A stretch of DNA of 51,735 nt from Deltaproteobacteria bacterium (lineage in GTDB: Bacteria > Desulfobacterota > Syntrophobacteria > Syntrophobacterales > Syntrophobacteraceae): positions 1 through 51,735 of the forward strand of contig JAJYDE010000026.1 in NCBI GenBank assembly GCA_021777755.1, read 5' to 3'. The translations under genes and the position numbers were made by a program. Of this stretch, positions 33,939-43,300 are shown in pieces (position 1 is the stretch's first letter; each line of letters opens with the position of its first letter). The notes beneath the pieces are model-generated. The model had not been told where the DNA came from. It made no database searches and saw nothing but the letters and a program-made list of their open reading frames with translations.

Positions 33939-34916
33939 ATGCGGTTTCTGTCCATACCGGCCTTGCTGCTTCTGGTGTGCTGCCTTTTTGCAAACGCGAC
34001 GGCGGGTCCGGTCGCGGATCGCGTCAAAGCGAGCGCCCTTGTGCACTGCGGCGGAGTTGCGCGCCCGGGCCTCGCGTTTCCCGACACCCACGGCCGCTGG
34101 CAGGGCCTTGAAGTCGATCTTTGCCGCGCGGTGGCCGTTGCCGTCTCGGGCGCCCGGGGCCGCGCGGTATTTCACGGCTATAAGACCGATAAAGATTTCG
34201 ATGCGGTACGAAACGGCGGGGATGATATCTATTTTTTAACAGGCACCGAGATCGCCCGGCATAAGCTGGCCGGCCTTGTGGTTCCCGGTCCCGCCGTCTT
34301 CTTTGAAACCCGAAACCTCATGGTCGCCGCTAAATTTTCCGCCCACCATGTGGGGGCTCTCGCCGCGGATAGTATCTGCTATAAAATCGGAAGTCCTGTC
34401 GAACAGGACCTAAACGCCTATTTCGCCCGACTGGGCAAACACTTCCTCAACAGGGCCTTTTCCGAGGACGGGGAAATGATCGATGCCTATAAAACCCGAA
34501 ATTGCCACGCCCTGGCCGCGGAAATCACCCGGCTTGCCGCCATCCGCCAAGGCGGCGCACAAACCCGCACAGCCGACCGCATTCTTCCCGAAACCCTTTC
34601 GGCCTTCCCCGTGATTGCCGCAACCACCACTTCGGACGGTAACTGGTCGGCTATTGTGGCATGGACCGTCGATACGCTTATCAGCGCCGAGCGGACTCCA
34701 ACCCTTTGGACAAACAGCGGCCCCGCCGCCATGCCCGTCTTTGCCCCCGAACTGGGGCTCGACAAGAAATGGCAGGACCGTGTCCTCAAGGCTGTTGGCA
34801 ATTACGGTGAAATACTGGCTCGCAATGTCGGCCGCAACTCGCCCCTGAAACTGCCCCCCGGTCTTAATGCCAACCAGGTGAAAGGAGGCCTGCTCCTCGG
34901 GCCGTTTTGCCAATAG
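33939..34916 (+). CDS. Periplasmic amino-acid-type ABC transporter substrate-binding protein
   Basis: 325 residues from the ATG at 33939, which exposes a signal peptide (MRFLSIPALLLLVCCLFANA, cleavage near TAG). The earlier in-frame start lies within the post-folD hairpin and is unlikely. The mature part has the family 3 solute-binding pattern: FPDTHGRWQGLEVDLCRAVA, then a second lobe with AEITRLAAIRQGG and TTTSDGNWSAIVAWTVDTL. It resembles the general L-amino-acid binding proteins AapJ/BztA. No permease or ATPase gene is next to it, so it is orphan here. A role in signalling or partnership with a distant transporter is possible. Confidence 0.75.
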   Translation: MRFLSIPALLLLVCCLFANATAGPVADRVKASALVHCGGVARPGLAFPDTHGRWQGLEVDLCRAVAVAVSGARGRAVFHGYKTDKDFDAVRNGGDDIYFLTGTEIARHKLAGLVVPGPAVFFETRNLMVAAKFSAHHVGALAADSICYKIGSPVEQDLNAYFARLGKHFLNRAFSEDGEMIDAYKTRNCHALAAEITRLAAIRQGGAQTRTADRILPETLSAFPVIAATTTSDGNWSAIVAWTVDTLISAERTPTLWTNSGPAAMPVFAPELGLDKKWQDRVLKAVGNYGEILARNVGRNSPLKLPPGLNANQVKGGLLLGPFCQ

Positions 34917-34983
34917 CCGGGGAACTTCTCGGCCTCAGCTCTTTCGAGCCTTAACTTTAAACCGCCCCCGCGGCCGTCGCCCA

Positions 34984-35370
34984 TCAGTTATCGAGCAACC
35001 CGGCCTTGCGCCGCACCTCTTCAAGAACCCTTTCGGTCAACTCCTCGTCGTTTAGCCTTCCTTCCACGTAATCGCTCCAAACGAGGAATTTATCGAAAAA
35101 GAAGGCTTGCAGCCCGGCGTTCTGGCTAATAGATCTGAAAATCTCGTTTGCCCGCCTGGCCCTTTTTCTCCGCTGCTGCTCCTCCTTGTCCCGAACGAGG
35201 TTATCTTCCCTGGATATCAGCGGCTTTCCAATCAGTTGAGAATATTGTTCAGCCCCCGGTCCAAATCCATCGGGATCCGCCCCGGTCTGCATTCCCATCC
35301 CGCTATTTGCAAAAGGCAACAACCCGGCTGCCGAGCCCGGGCATTTTTGTTTCAAATTTGTCAGGACCAT
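34984..35370 (-). CDS. Unknown protein under CIRCE control
   Basis: About 128 residues if it starts at ATG 35370 (AGGA 8 bases upstream). In-frame ATGs also exist at 35379, 35409 and 35430, but the last lies inside the CIRCE operator and has no ribosome site. The N-terminal part after the start (VLTNLKQKCPGS) and the middle (DKEEQQRRKRARRANEIFR) are charged and helical. The end (EGRLNDEELTERVLEEVRRKAG) is amphipathic. No cysteine motif or membrane segment is seen, and I do not recognise the family. The heat-shock operator and consensus promoter upstream argue that it is a real, stress-induced gene, perhaps an accessory chaperone-like protein. Confidence 0.65.
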   Translation of the reverse strand: MVLTNLKQKCPGSAAGLLPFANSGMGMQTGADPDGFGPGAEQYSQLIGKPLISREDNLVRDKEEQQRRKRARRANEIFRSISQNAGLQAFFFDKFLVWSDYVEGRLNDEELTERVLEEVRRKAGLLDN

Positions 35371-35414
35371 GGAAACCATCCTTTCATAGGCCTTAAGGGA
35401 GCCGGCCATCTGCG

Positions 35415-35441
35415 CTAGCACTCGACACATACGAGTGCCAA
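35415..35441. promoter_or_regulatory. CIRCE element (HrcA operator)
   Basis: Minus-strand reading TTGGCACTC-N9-GAGTGCTAG against consensus TTAGCACTC-N9-GAGTGCTAA. The 9-base spacer is exact and all central bases match. It spans the expected transcription start of the promoter at 35443-35471, which is typical for HrcA repression. Confidence 0.9.
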
Positions 35442-35442
35442 T

Positions 35443-35471
35443 AATCTAGTCGCGATCGTTTCCAAAGTCAA
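35443..35471 (-). promoter_or_regulatory. Sigma-70 promoter upstream of the CIRCE element
   Basis: On the minus strand TTGACT (35471-35466), 17-base spacer, TAGATT (35448-35443). The expected start site lies about 7 bases further on, inside the CIRCE operator. Confidence 0.8.
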
Positions 35472-35491
35472 GGCTACATGGCTAAAAGCGG

Positions 35492-36568
35492 CTAGAGGAA
35501 AAGAGAAAAGGAAAGCCCTTTGCGCCGCCGTATGGCTTCGAGCAGGCCGGTCGTGCCGGTCATCATGTTGTCGCCAAGGGGGGCGCCGTAGACGACGGGG
35601 AGTTTTGAATTTTCTATCAGCCGCCGCTTGGGGCCGGTGGCAACTATGAGTTCAATGGCCTCGAAGCCCGAAGCTTTCCTGAGGTAGGCACCGTGGCCGC
35701 CTTCGGAAAGCACCCGCTGGTGAAGGAGCTTGCCGTCGGCAAGATCGACCAGGAGGGACTCGAGTTTTTCCAGGCCGAGATCGCGGGTGTGGTATTCGAC
35801 GATGCCCGCAATCCGTGTTCCCTCGATGGCTGCGCAGACGGTGTGGGAGGTGGCTATATCGAGCACGATGAATTTGTTTCGACCCCTCAGTTGAAAATCC
35901 ATCGACGCACCAAGAATTGCCGCCATGCCGCTGTCCATGACATAGACTTCCCGGCACGGAAGCTTGGAGGCCGTGTCCGCGGCGGACCGCAAACGGTTCA
36001 GGTAGGAGGGGATGCTCTTTTTTTCGTAGAGCAGGGCTTCGGGGGAGGGTTTTTGTTCGAGGGCGGCTTTCATGATTTCATGTCTAAAGTCCAGGTGGGA
36101 TTTGCCTTGGGAGGCCACCCCGTGGTCCTGGGCGCACACCCCCACGATGTCGAACTCGAAGGGGACGCCAAAACCGGTAACCAGGGCTTCCAGTCTTTTA
36201 CGCGGCAAATCGGAAAGCTCGAGTACGGAAAACTCCCCCGAAGCGGCATACTCTGCCGCCTGCAAGTCATCGACGACCGCAAGGCCGGCCCTTTTGAGGC
36301 GCTCCAAATCATGGCTGAGCGTCATGGCCGCGGAAGCCGAAAGGATCACCCGTGCCTTCGGGGCATGCCTTGAGAGAACTTCCAGAAGAGCACCCCCGCC
36401 CATTTCGACCCCTGTGACCAGGATATCGCCGGAAATGTTTTGCGCCTGCTCGGCGGCGCAGAGCACCGGGGAGCGCACGACGGCCTTGTAGTGGATTCCG
36501 GTCTCACTGTCGAAATAAAGTATATCCAATGTTCCGGCGCCCACGTCCAGAAGCAGGAACCTGCTCAT
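35492..36568 (-). CDS. DUF1786 family protein (actin-like ATPase fold)
   Basis: 358 residues from the ATG at 36568 (GGGAG 7 bases upstream); a longer in-frame start has poor context. The start FLLLDVGAGTLDILYFD is a phosphate-1 motif of the sugar kinase/HSP70/actin superfamily. A second region, KFIVLDIATSHTVCAAIEG, fits phosphate-2. It ends with NMMTGTTGLLEAIRRRKG. DUF1786 proteins occur in anaerobes and archaea; their function is unknown to me. It may be an activating ATPase for a metalloenzyme. It is separated from the upstream HMA-like gene on the same strand by about 58 bases. Confidence 0.75.
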   Translation of the reverse strand: MSRFLLLDVGAGTLDILYFDSETGIHYKAVVRSPVLCAAEQAQNISGDILVTGVEMGGGALLEVLSRHAPKARVILSASAAMTLSHDLERLKRAGLAVVDDLQAAEYAASGEFSVLELSDLPRKRLEALVTGFGVPFEFDIVGVCAQDHGVASQGKSHLDFRHEIMKAALEQKPSPEALLYEKKSIPSYLNRLRSAADTASKLPCREVYVMDSGMAAILGASMDFQLRGRNKFIVLDIATSHTVCAAIEGTRIAGIVEYHTRDLGLEKLESLLVDLADGKLLHQRVLSEGGHGAYLRKASGFEAIELIVATGPKRRLIENSKLPVVYGAPLGDNMMTGTTGLLEAIRRRKGLSFSLFL

Positions 36569-36626
36569 TTCTCGACTCCCTAAGTGTCGTCGCCCCTGCC
36601 GTTGCAAAACACCGCGGGGATGACTC

Positions 36627-37145
36627 TCAAACCTGTGCGGACTCCAACCGGGCCACCGGGGAGGTCGGGTTTTCTTTGGGCTCGTTGAGCTTTACAAACG
36701 ACTCCACCGCGAAGTAGGCAAGAAGGTACCAGGGCGCCGCGCCCATCTCCAGGCCACGCCTTGCGAGTTGCAAGGCCGCAAGGGCGCCGAAGCCGAGCGG
36801 CACGAGGAGCCTGAGATCCAGAATGCTTGCCATGAAGGGGCCTAGCTGGTTTTCCAGGTCCGAAACCGCATCGGTCAGGGATTGTGCTGAGGTCTCCATC
36901 CCTGTTGCGGCCATCGCAATGACTCCCAGATCTTTTAGCTCCGCCTGGATATCGGCGAGCGATTTCCCCTTGTGGTGGACAATGAGCGTTCCGGCGTATA
37001 AATTGGTTGTCACTTCGCTCACCTCCGGCGAAGTGCGAAGCGCCTCGGCAAGCCGGGCCATCTCCTTTGGGTTGCGTCTTTTGCGCGACACCTTTATCCT
37101 GGTGCGCCTCGGAGTGCTCGATACGATTTGCGTGTGCTCCGCCAT
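36627..37145 (-). CDS. HMA_2-like protein with C-terminal membrane segment, no CxxC
   Basis: 172 residues from the ATG at 37145 (AAGGA upstream). An N-terminal ferredoxin-like fold is suggested by STPRRTRIKVSR, SPEVSEVTTNLYAGTLIVHH and KSLADIQAELKDLG, the order of a heavy-metal-associated (HMA_2) domain. The metal-binding CxxC is absent. The C-terminal half contains hydrophobic segments (about 113-150) that may span the membrane. Two more HMA_2-like genes follow divergently. Such domains without CxxC may serve as protein-protein or regulatory modules rather than metal carriers. Confidence 0.7.
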   Translation of the reverse strand: MAEHTQIVSSTPRRTRIKVSRKRRNPKEMARLAEALRTSPEVSEVTTNLYAGTLIVHHKGKSLADIQAELKDLGVIAMAATGMETSAQSLTDAVSDLENQLGPFMASILDLRLLVPLGFGALAALQLARRGLEMGAAPWYLLAYFAVESFVKLNEPKENPTSPVARLESAQV

Positions 37146-37291
37146 AAACAAATCCTTTTGATCAATTGGATGCAAAACAGTTAAAATAGCTTTTGGCATT
37201 CTACCCTAGGGTGTCATTGCAATCCAGTCAAGACCGGCACTCGGGGTATTTTCATCTCTGCCCGGCGTTGGAAGAAAGACCGAACGAAGTC

Positions 37292-37618
37292 ATGGACCAG
37301 GACCTGCTAATAGACAGGCTGATCGAACTTGCCTCTCAATCCTCGATTGTCCATCATATCCCCGGGCGTATCAGGTTGAAGGTCAAGCTTGCCGCTCTGT
37401 TTCGCGCGCGCGATCTCGATATCTCCGAACTGGTGAATCGCTTTGCAGGCATATTGGATGCCAGGGCAAACGCGGCCGCCCGCTCCATAATCATCAGCTA
37501 CGACACCGCAACCATTGCCCCGACAATATGGGAACGCATGGTGGACGGCAAAGACGATCCCTCGAAAAAAGAATCCATCAGGCGGGAGTTGGTCAGGCTG
37601 GCCCGGCCGGTAAAATGA
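37292..37618 (+). CDS. HMA_2-like small protein, no CxxC
   Basis: 108 residues from the ATG at 37292; the frame extends upstream to 37193 without a ribosome site. The core, SSIVHHIPGRIRLKVKLAAL, then NRFAGILDARANAAARSIII, follows the order of an HMA_2 domain: PGRIR-type first strand, helix, strand. The cysteine pair of metal chaperones is missing. It has no signal peptide and a charged C-terminal tail. It is divergent from the protein at 36627 and followed by a third member. Confidence 0.65.
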   Translation: MDQDLLIDRLIELASQSSIVHHIPGRIRLKVKLAALFRARDLDISELVNRFAGILDARANAAARSIIISYDTATIAPTIWERMVDGKDDPSKKESIRRELVRLARPVK

Positions 37619-37802
37619 CCGCCCCGGCGGGCGAAAAATCTTCGCCTGTTCAAGTCCCCCCCGGACCCGATGTCGGCAAATTGTGCGGTTTCCGTAACAG
37701 TCTCGTAATAATAGCGCTTTATTATCAGCCGCAGATGAACTCAAGGGACCCCGAGTCCTCACCGGGAAAAGAGCGCCAACGATACGGAGCCTGGAGGGAA
37801 TA

Positions 37803-38171
37803 ATGAGTTGCTATTATCATGTAACGCCGGGCAGACTCAGGGTCAAAGCACCGTTGATCCGGCAAAATGCCCACGAAGCTCAAAAAGTGGATGAACTGCT
37901 TCGATCGATCCCCGGAGTCCAAAGAGTTTGCATAAACGGCCTTACGGGGAGCGTTACGATCTTGCACCGCGGATCGGAAAGCGATGCGCGAAAGATTCTA
38001 AGCCTTTTAAAAGATAACGGATATTTAGAGCTGTCCGAAGAAGTCGAGCACCCGACGGACTCAATCTGGTCGCGGCTTGGCGCGACTGCCGGCAAAATGG
38101 TTCTGGGGGCCGTTGTGGAAAAAGCCCTCGAGGGCTCGATGCTCTCTCTTCTGGCTCTACTTGTGGGTTAG
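37803..38171 (+). CDS. HMA_2-like small protein with C-terminal hydrophobic helix, no CxxC
   Basis: 122 residues, ATG behind GGAGGGA. It reads YHVTPGRLRVKAPLIRQN, then SIPGVQRVCINGLTGSVTILH: the canonical HMA_2 order with a PGRLR start and a LTGSVTI strand. CxxC is missing. The C-terminus (KALEGSMLSLLALLVG) is hydrophobic and may anchor the protein. It is the third HMA_2-like gene within 1.6 kb, which suggests an expanded functional module. Confidence 0.75.
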   Translation: MSCYYHVTPGRLRVKAPLIRQNAHEAQKVDELLRSIPGVQRVCINGLTGSVTILHRGSESDARKILSLLKDNGYLELSEEVEHPTDSIWSRLGATAGKMVLGAVVEKALEGSMLSLLALLVG

Positions 38172-38229
38172 ACCCGCCTTCAAAAGCTTCCAGCTTTAAG
38201 CCCGCGGCAATCTCGGGCAACTCCATCCA

Positions 38230-40065
38230 TTATTCCACAGTCACGCTTTTGGCCAGGTTTCTGGGCTGGTCGACATCGGTGCCGCGAAGCACCGCGACAT
38301 GATAGGCCAGCAACTGCAAAGGCAGGCTGAAGAGCACGGGAGAAAGCCACTGCGATGAAGGTTCCAAGACGAACTGGAACTCGGCGGGGCCGAGGATTTC
38401 GCTCGGTTCCCCCTCGATCAGGGCAAGAATAATTCCGTCTCTGGCCTTTACCTCCTGGATATTGGAGATCATTTTTTCGAAAAGCGGTCCGTGTCTTAAT
38501 AGCACCATGACCGGCATTTCGGCATCGATAAGAGCGATGGGGCCATGTTTCATCTCGCCGGCCGCATAGCCTTCGGCATGGATGTAAGAGATTTCCTTGA
38601 GTTTTAGTGCCCCCTCCAGGGCGATCGGATAGAGCGCGCCCCTGGCGAGGTATAGAAAATCCTTGTAATCTTTGAATCTTCTGGCCCAGGCGCTGATCTT
38701 GTCGGTATTGGAAAGAACTTTTTCCATCTTGCCCGGAAGTTCGATAAGCTCCTGGACACACTGCTCAAGGGTCTCGCGATCGATTTTGCCGGTTTGCCGG
38801 GCGAAGTGGATCGCCAGAAGGTAGAGTGCGACAAGCTGCGTGGTGAAGGCCTTGGTCGAAGCCACCCCGATTTCCGGACCCGCATGGGTGTAGATGACTC
38901 CCTGCGCCATCCGGGCTATGCTGCTTCCGACCACGTTGACGATTGCCCGGCAATGGGCGCCCTTGTCCAGCCCCTCTTTTAGGGCCGCCCGGGTGTCGGC
39001 GGTTTCCCCCGACTGGCTTATCACCAAAAGCAGGATCTTATCGCTAAGGATCGGGTTTCGCGAACGGAATTCCGAGGCCAGGTCGACTTCGACCGGAACT
39101 CTGCAAAGTCCTTCGATCATGTACTTGGCCACAAGCGCGGCGTGGTAGGAGGTCCCGCAGGCAACAATGAAAACCCGCTCGATTTTTTCCAAAAGCTCCT
39201 TTTCGAGATTGAGTTCGGGGAAAACGACCTCCTTTCGATCCAGATCGACCACGCTGCGGAAAGTGTCTATGACCGCTCTTGGCTGCTCATAGATTTCCTT
39301 TAGCATGAAATGTTTGTAGCCGGCCTTTTCGGCCATGATCGGGTTCCAGTTCACCTGCTGAACGGGGGGATTTTTCTTTTCCCCGTCACGGAGGGACTCG
39401 ATTGCGTAGCCTTGCCTGGAGAGGAAGACGATTTCCTCGTCATTCAAATAGATCACGTTGCGGGTATAGGGCAGGATGGCCGGAACGTCGGAGGCAAGGA
39501 AAAAGGAGCTGTCCGACAACCCCATGATAAGAGGGCTCTCATTTCTGGCGGCCACCAGCATGTCGGGTTCCTCTTCGTTTACGATGACCACCGCGTAGGA
39601 ACCTTTGAGCTTCTTGAGGGTATTGCGCACCGCCTGTTTGTACTCGCCCGTTTTTCGCCACTCCCTTTCAAGCAGAGCGACAATCACTTCGGTGTCGGTC
39701 TGGGAGGAGAAGAGGCGACCTTCCTTGATGAGTTCCTCTTTCAAGGGGGCGTAATTTTCGATAATGCCGTTATGAACCAGGGCGAAGGGGCCGCAGCGGT
39801 GCGGATGGGCGTTTTCTTCCGAGGGCCTGCCGTGAGTCGCCCACCGGGTGTGGGCCACGCCGATCGTCCCGTTCACCGGATTGCCGACGAGCTTGGAATC
39901 CAGGCCGCTGAGTTTGCCCTCACAGCGAACGATCCGCAGCCGGCCATCGGAGCCGACCATGGCGATGCCCGCGGAGTCGTAGCCCCTGTATTCGAGTCTG
40001 GCAAGTCCTTTCATCAGGATCTCGCGACCATTTTCCGGACCGATATACCCTACTATTCCACACAT
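38230..40065 (-). CDS. glmS: Glutamine-fructose-6-phosphate aminotransferase (isomerizing)
   Basis: 611 residues, the normal size. Cys2 after the initiator Met (MCGIVGYIG) is the Ntn-type glutaminase nucleophile. The glutaminase domain carries HTRWATHG and RNESPLI. Two SIS domains follow, with CGTSYHAALVAKYMIEGL, SQSGETADTRAAL and the C-terminal QPRNLAKSVTVE. It makes glucosamine-6-phosphate for peptidoglycan and lipopolysaccharide. No obvious riboswitch is seen upstream; the gap to dnaE is about 300 bases and divergent. No glmU gene is visible nearby. Confidence 0.97.
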   Translation of the reverse strand: MCGIVGYIGPENGREILMKGLARLEYRGYDSAGIAMVGSDGRLRIVRCEGKLSGLDSKLVGNPVNGTIGVAHTRWATHGRPSEENAHPHRCGPFALVHNGIIENYAPLKEELIKEGRLFSSQTDTEVIVALLEREWRKTGEYKQAVRNTLKKLKGSYAVVIVNEEEPDMLVAARNESPLIMGLSDSSFFLASDVPAILPYTRNVIYLNDEEIVFLSRQGYAIESLRDGEKKNPPVQQVNWNPIMAEKAGYKHFMLKEIYEQPRAVIDTFRSVVDLDRKEVVFPELNLEKELLEKIERVFIVACGTSYHAALVAKYMIEGLCRVPVEVDLASEFRSRNPILSDKILLLVISQSGETADTRAALKEGLDKGAHCRAIVNVVGSSIARMAQGVIYTHAGPEIGVASTKAFTTQLVALYLLAIHFARQTGKIDRETLEQCVQELIELPGKMEKVLSNTDKISAWARRFKDYKDFLYLARGALYPIALEGALKLKEISYIHAEGYAAGEMKHGPIALIDAEMPVMVLLRHGPLFEKMISNIQEVKARDGIILALIEGEPSEILGPAEFQFVLEPSSQWLSPVLFSLPLQLLAYHVAVLRGTDVDQPRNLAKSVTVE

Positions 40066-40365
40066 AAATTATCCCTGCCCTTTTTGGAAAATCATGCGAA
40101 AAGCGGTCTGTGAATCATTTACAAAATGGCCGTATCCTAAACGTATTCGCCTGCCGGCGGCAAGATCAAAATAAGAGGTTTCAAAAGAACTCCCACCAGG
40201 AGAAACGGGCTGATTTTCCGGCAGTAAGCCCCCCTGATGTGTTAAGATTACGAAGCGATTGCGAGGTAAAATAAGCGTACCGGCTCGTTTGCGCAACCGC
40301 CCGCCGTGCCGGGGAGCCGTGTTGGAGCCATTTTCGATAAACCGAGATTCAGGAGAGCCCGCCGA

Positions 40366-43300
40366 ATGGATTTTGTCCATTTGCACGTCCATACCCAATA
40401 CAGCCTTCTTGACGGCGCGATCCGGCTAAAGGATCTCTTCGAGACCGCGAAGGCCTACCAGATGCCCGCGGCCTCGATCACAGACCACGGCAACATGTAC
40501 GGGGCGCTCGAATTCTACGAGATGTCCAAAAAGTATGATATCAAGCCGATCGTGGGCTGCGAGGCCTACATTGCGCCGCGAAGCCGTCATGACCGGGGCA
40601 GAGCCGCGGCTGTCGAACGCGCCCATGTTCAGGCCGGCTCGGCGGGCACGGCCGATGCAAGTGTGGATGAAGACCGAAGCTTCCATCTGACCCTGCTCGC
40701 TCGCAACCAGACCGGCTACCGGAACCTGATGAAACTGGTCTCCCTCGGGTTTACCGAAGGCTTCTATTACAAACCGCGAATCGACAAGGAAATTCTGAGG
40801 CTCCACAGCGAAGGTCTCATATGTCTTTCCGGATGCCTCAAGGGCGAGGTCCCCTCACTTCTGATAAGAAATCAGTACGAGGCGGCAAAAAAGATGGCCC
40901 TGGATTATGCGCAGATATTCGAGCCGGGCGATTTTTATCTTGAAATCCAGGCAAACGGCATCCCGGAACAGACTGTTGCAAACGAGGGGCTGATACGCCT
41001 TGCCCGGGAGATTTCCCTTCCCCTGGTGGCCACAAACGATTGCCATTATTTGCGCAAAAGCGACTCCCGCGCCCATGAAATTCTTCTGTGCATCCAGACC
41101 GGCAAAACCGTAGCCGACGAAAAAAGGCTGAAATTTCATACCGATCAACTCTATTTCAAATCCCCCGAAGAGATGGCCGAAGAATTCGCCCATGTTCCCG
41201 AGGCGCTGGAAAATTCGGTGAAAATAGCGGCCAAATGCGATTTGCAGCTCGACCTGGGCAGCTATCACTTCCCCGTCTTTCCCATCGAGGAAGGCGAAAC
41301 GATCGACGAGCGGTTCGAAAAGGAGGTAAGGGAGGGCTTCGATCTGAGAATCGAGGCCATCAGGCGCAAGGACCCCTCTTTTGACGAAGATCGGCTCCGG
41401 GAGTACCGGGAAAGGGTTGACTACGAGATACGCATCATAAAGCAGATGGGCTTTCCGGCCTACTTTCTCATCGTTTCGGATTTCATAAACTATGCGAAAA
41501 GAAACGGAATTCCGGTCGGACCGGGGCGAGGGTCCGCGGCCGGCAGCCTGGTGGCTTACGTAATGCGCATAACCGACCTCGACCCGATCGAACACGGCCT
41601 CATCTTCGAGCGGTTTCTAAATATCGAACGTATCAGCATGCCTGATATCGACGTGGACTTTTGCGTCAACGGCCGGGAAAAGGTCCTCGAATACGTGACC
41701 CACCGATACGGCAAGGACCGCGTCTCGCAGATCGCAACATTCGGCACCATGCAGGCGCGGGCCGTCATCCGGGACGTGGGCCGCGCGCTCGCCATGCCTT
41801 ACAATGACGTGGACCGCATCGCCAAGCTCATTCCTCCCACCCTGGGCATCGATCTCAAGGGGGCCATGGCGGTGGAACCCCGCCTGGTCGAGATGCAATC
41901 GGAAAATCCGCAGGTAAGGGAGCTGTTCGAAATTGCCCGCGCGCTCGAGGGGCTGACCCGTCACGCCTCCACGCACGCCGCCGGGGTGGTGATAGCGGAT
42001 AAGCCCATAGTCGAATATATGCCCATGTGTGTCGGGCCCGATGGTGAAATAGTCTCCCAATACCCGATGAAGTATGTTGAAAAAACCGGGCTCATAAAAT
42101 TCGACTTCCTGGGCCTTAGAAACCTCACGGTCATAAACGACGCGGTAGCGCTCATAGAGGAAAACCACGGCGTAAAAGTCAAGATGGAAGAGCTTGCGCT
42201 GGACGATCCGGATACCTACGCCCTCCTTACCCGCGCGGACACCACCGGAGTGTTCCAACTCGAAAGCTCGGGCATGCGGGACATACTCGCAAGGCTTCGA
42301 CCGGAAAACTTCTCCGACATCGTGGCCCTGGTCGCTCTCTACCGGCCGGGCCCCCTCGAAAGCGGCATGGTCGATCAGTACATACAGGGTAAGCACGGAG
42401 GCCAGATCGTCTACGATCTCGACAGTCTAAAGCCCATCCTCGAATCGACCCACGGAGTCATCCTCTACCAGGAGCAGGTGATGAAAGTGGCCAGCACCCT
42501 GGCCAACTACACCCTGGGGGAAGCCGATATTCTGCGCCGGGCGATGGGCAAAAAAATCGGCTCGCTCATGGACGCCCAGAGGGACCGGTTTGTCAAAGGC
42601 GCCGTGGCAAACGGCATAGACTCCTCCAAGGCAAACCACATCTTCGACCTCATGGCCAAATTCGCCGAGTATGGCTTCAATAAGTCTCACAGCGCCGCCT
42701 ATGCCCTGATCGCCTATCACACAGCCTGGCTCAAATCCCATTATCCGGTCGAATTCATGGCCGCCCTCATGAACAGCTTTATCGGAAACTCCGATCAGAT
42801 AGTGAAACTGATCAATCAGTGCGCCCAGATGGAGATAAAGATTCTGCCCCCGGACGTAAACCAGAGCGGCATGGCCTTCCAGGTCGTCGACCGGATGATA
42901 CGATTCGGCATGGGAGCGGTGAAAAATGTGGGCGAGACGGCTGTTGAGGTCATCTTGCAGTGTCGGCGCGACCAGGGTCCCTACACCACGATCCATGATT
43001 TCTGCGCCCGGATCGATTCCCAGAAGGTCAACCGGCGGGTGATCGAACAGCTCATCCGGTGCGGGGCTTTCGATTCCCTGCACGCAAATCGCGCCCGGCT
43101 CATGGCGGGTCTGGACGAAGTGATGGACCGGGCCGCGAGCATCCAGAAAGACCGTTTGTCGGGGCAAATGAACCTGTTCGAAGTGTTGCGCTCCAAAAAG
43201 AAGATAACCCCCCCCTCACTTCCCGATGTCGCCGAATGGGACAGCCGCATGAGGCTCCAGTTCGAAAAGGAATCCCTGGGCTTCTACATCTCCGGCCATC

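Noticed and set aside
37193-37291. Upstream extension of the HMA_2-like gene
   Set aside because: No ribosome site and non-conserved sequence; the internal ATG at 37292 is preferred.
38180-38761. Minus-strand ORF inside glmS
   Set aside because: It is a frame-shifted reading of glmS.
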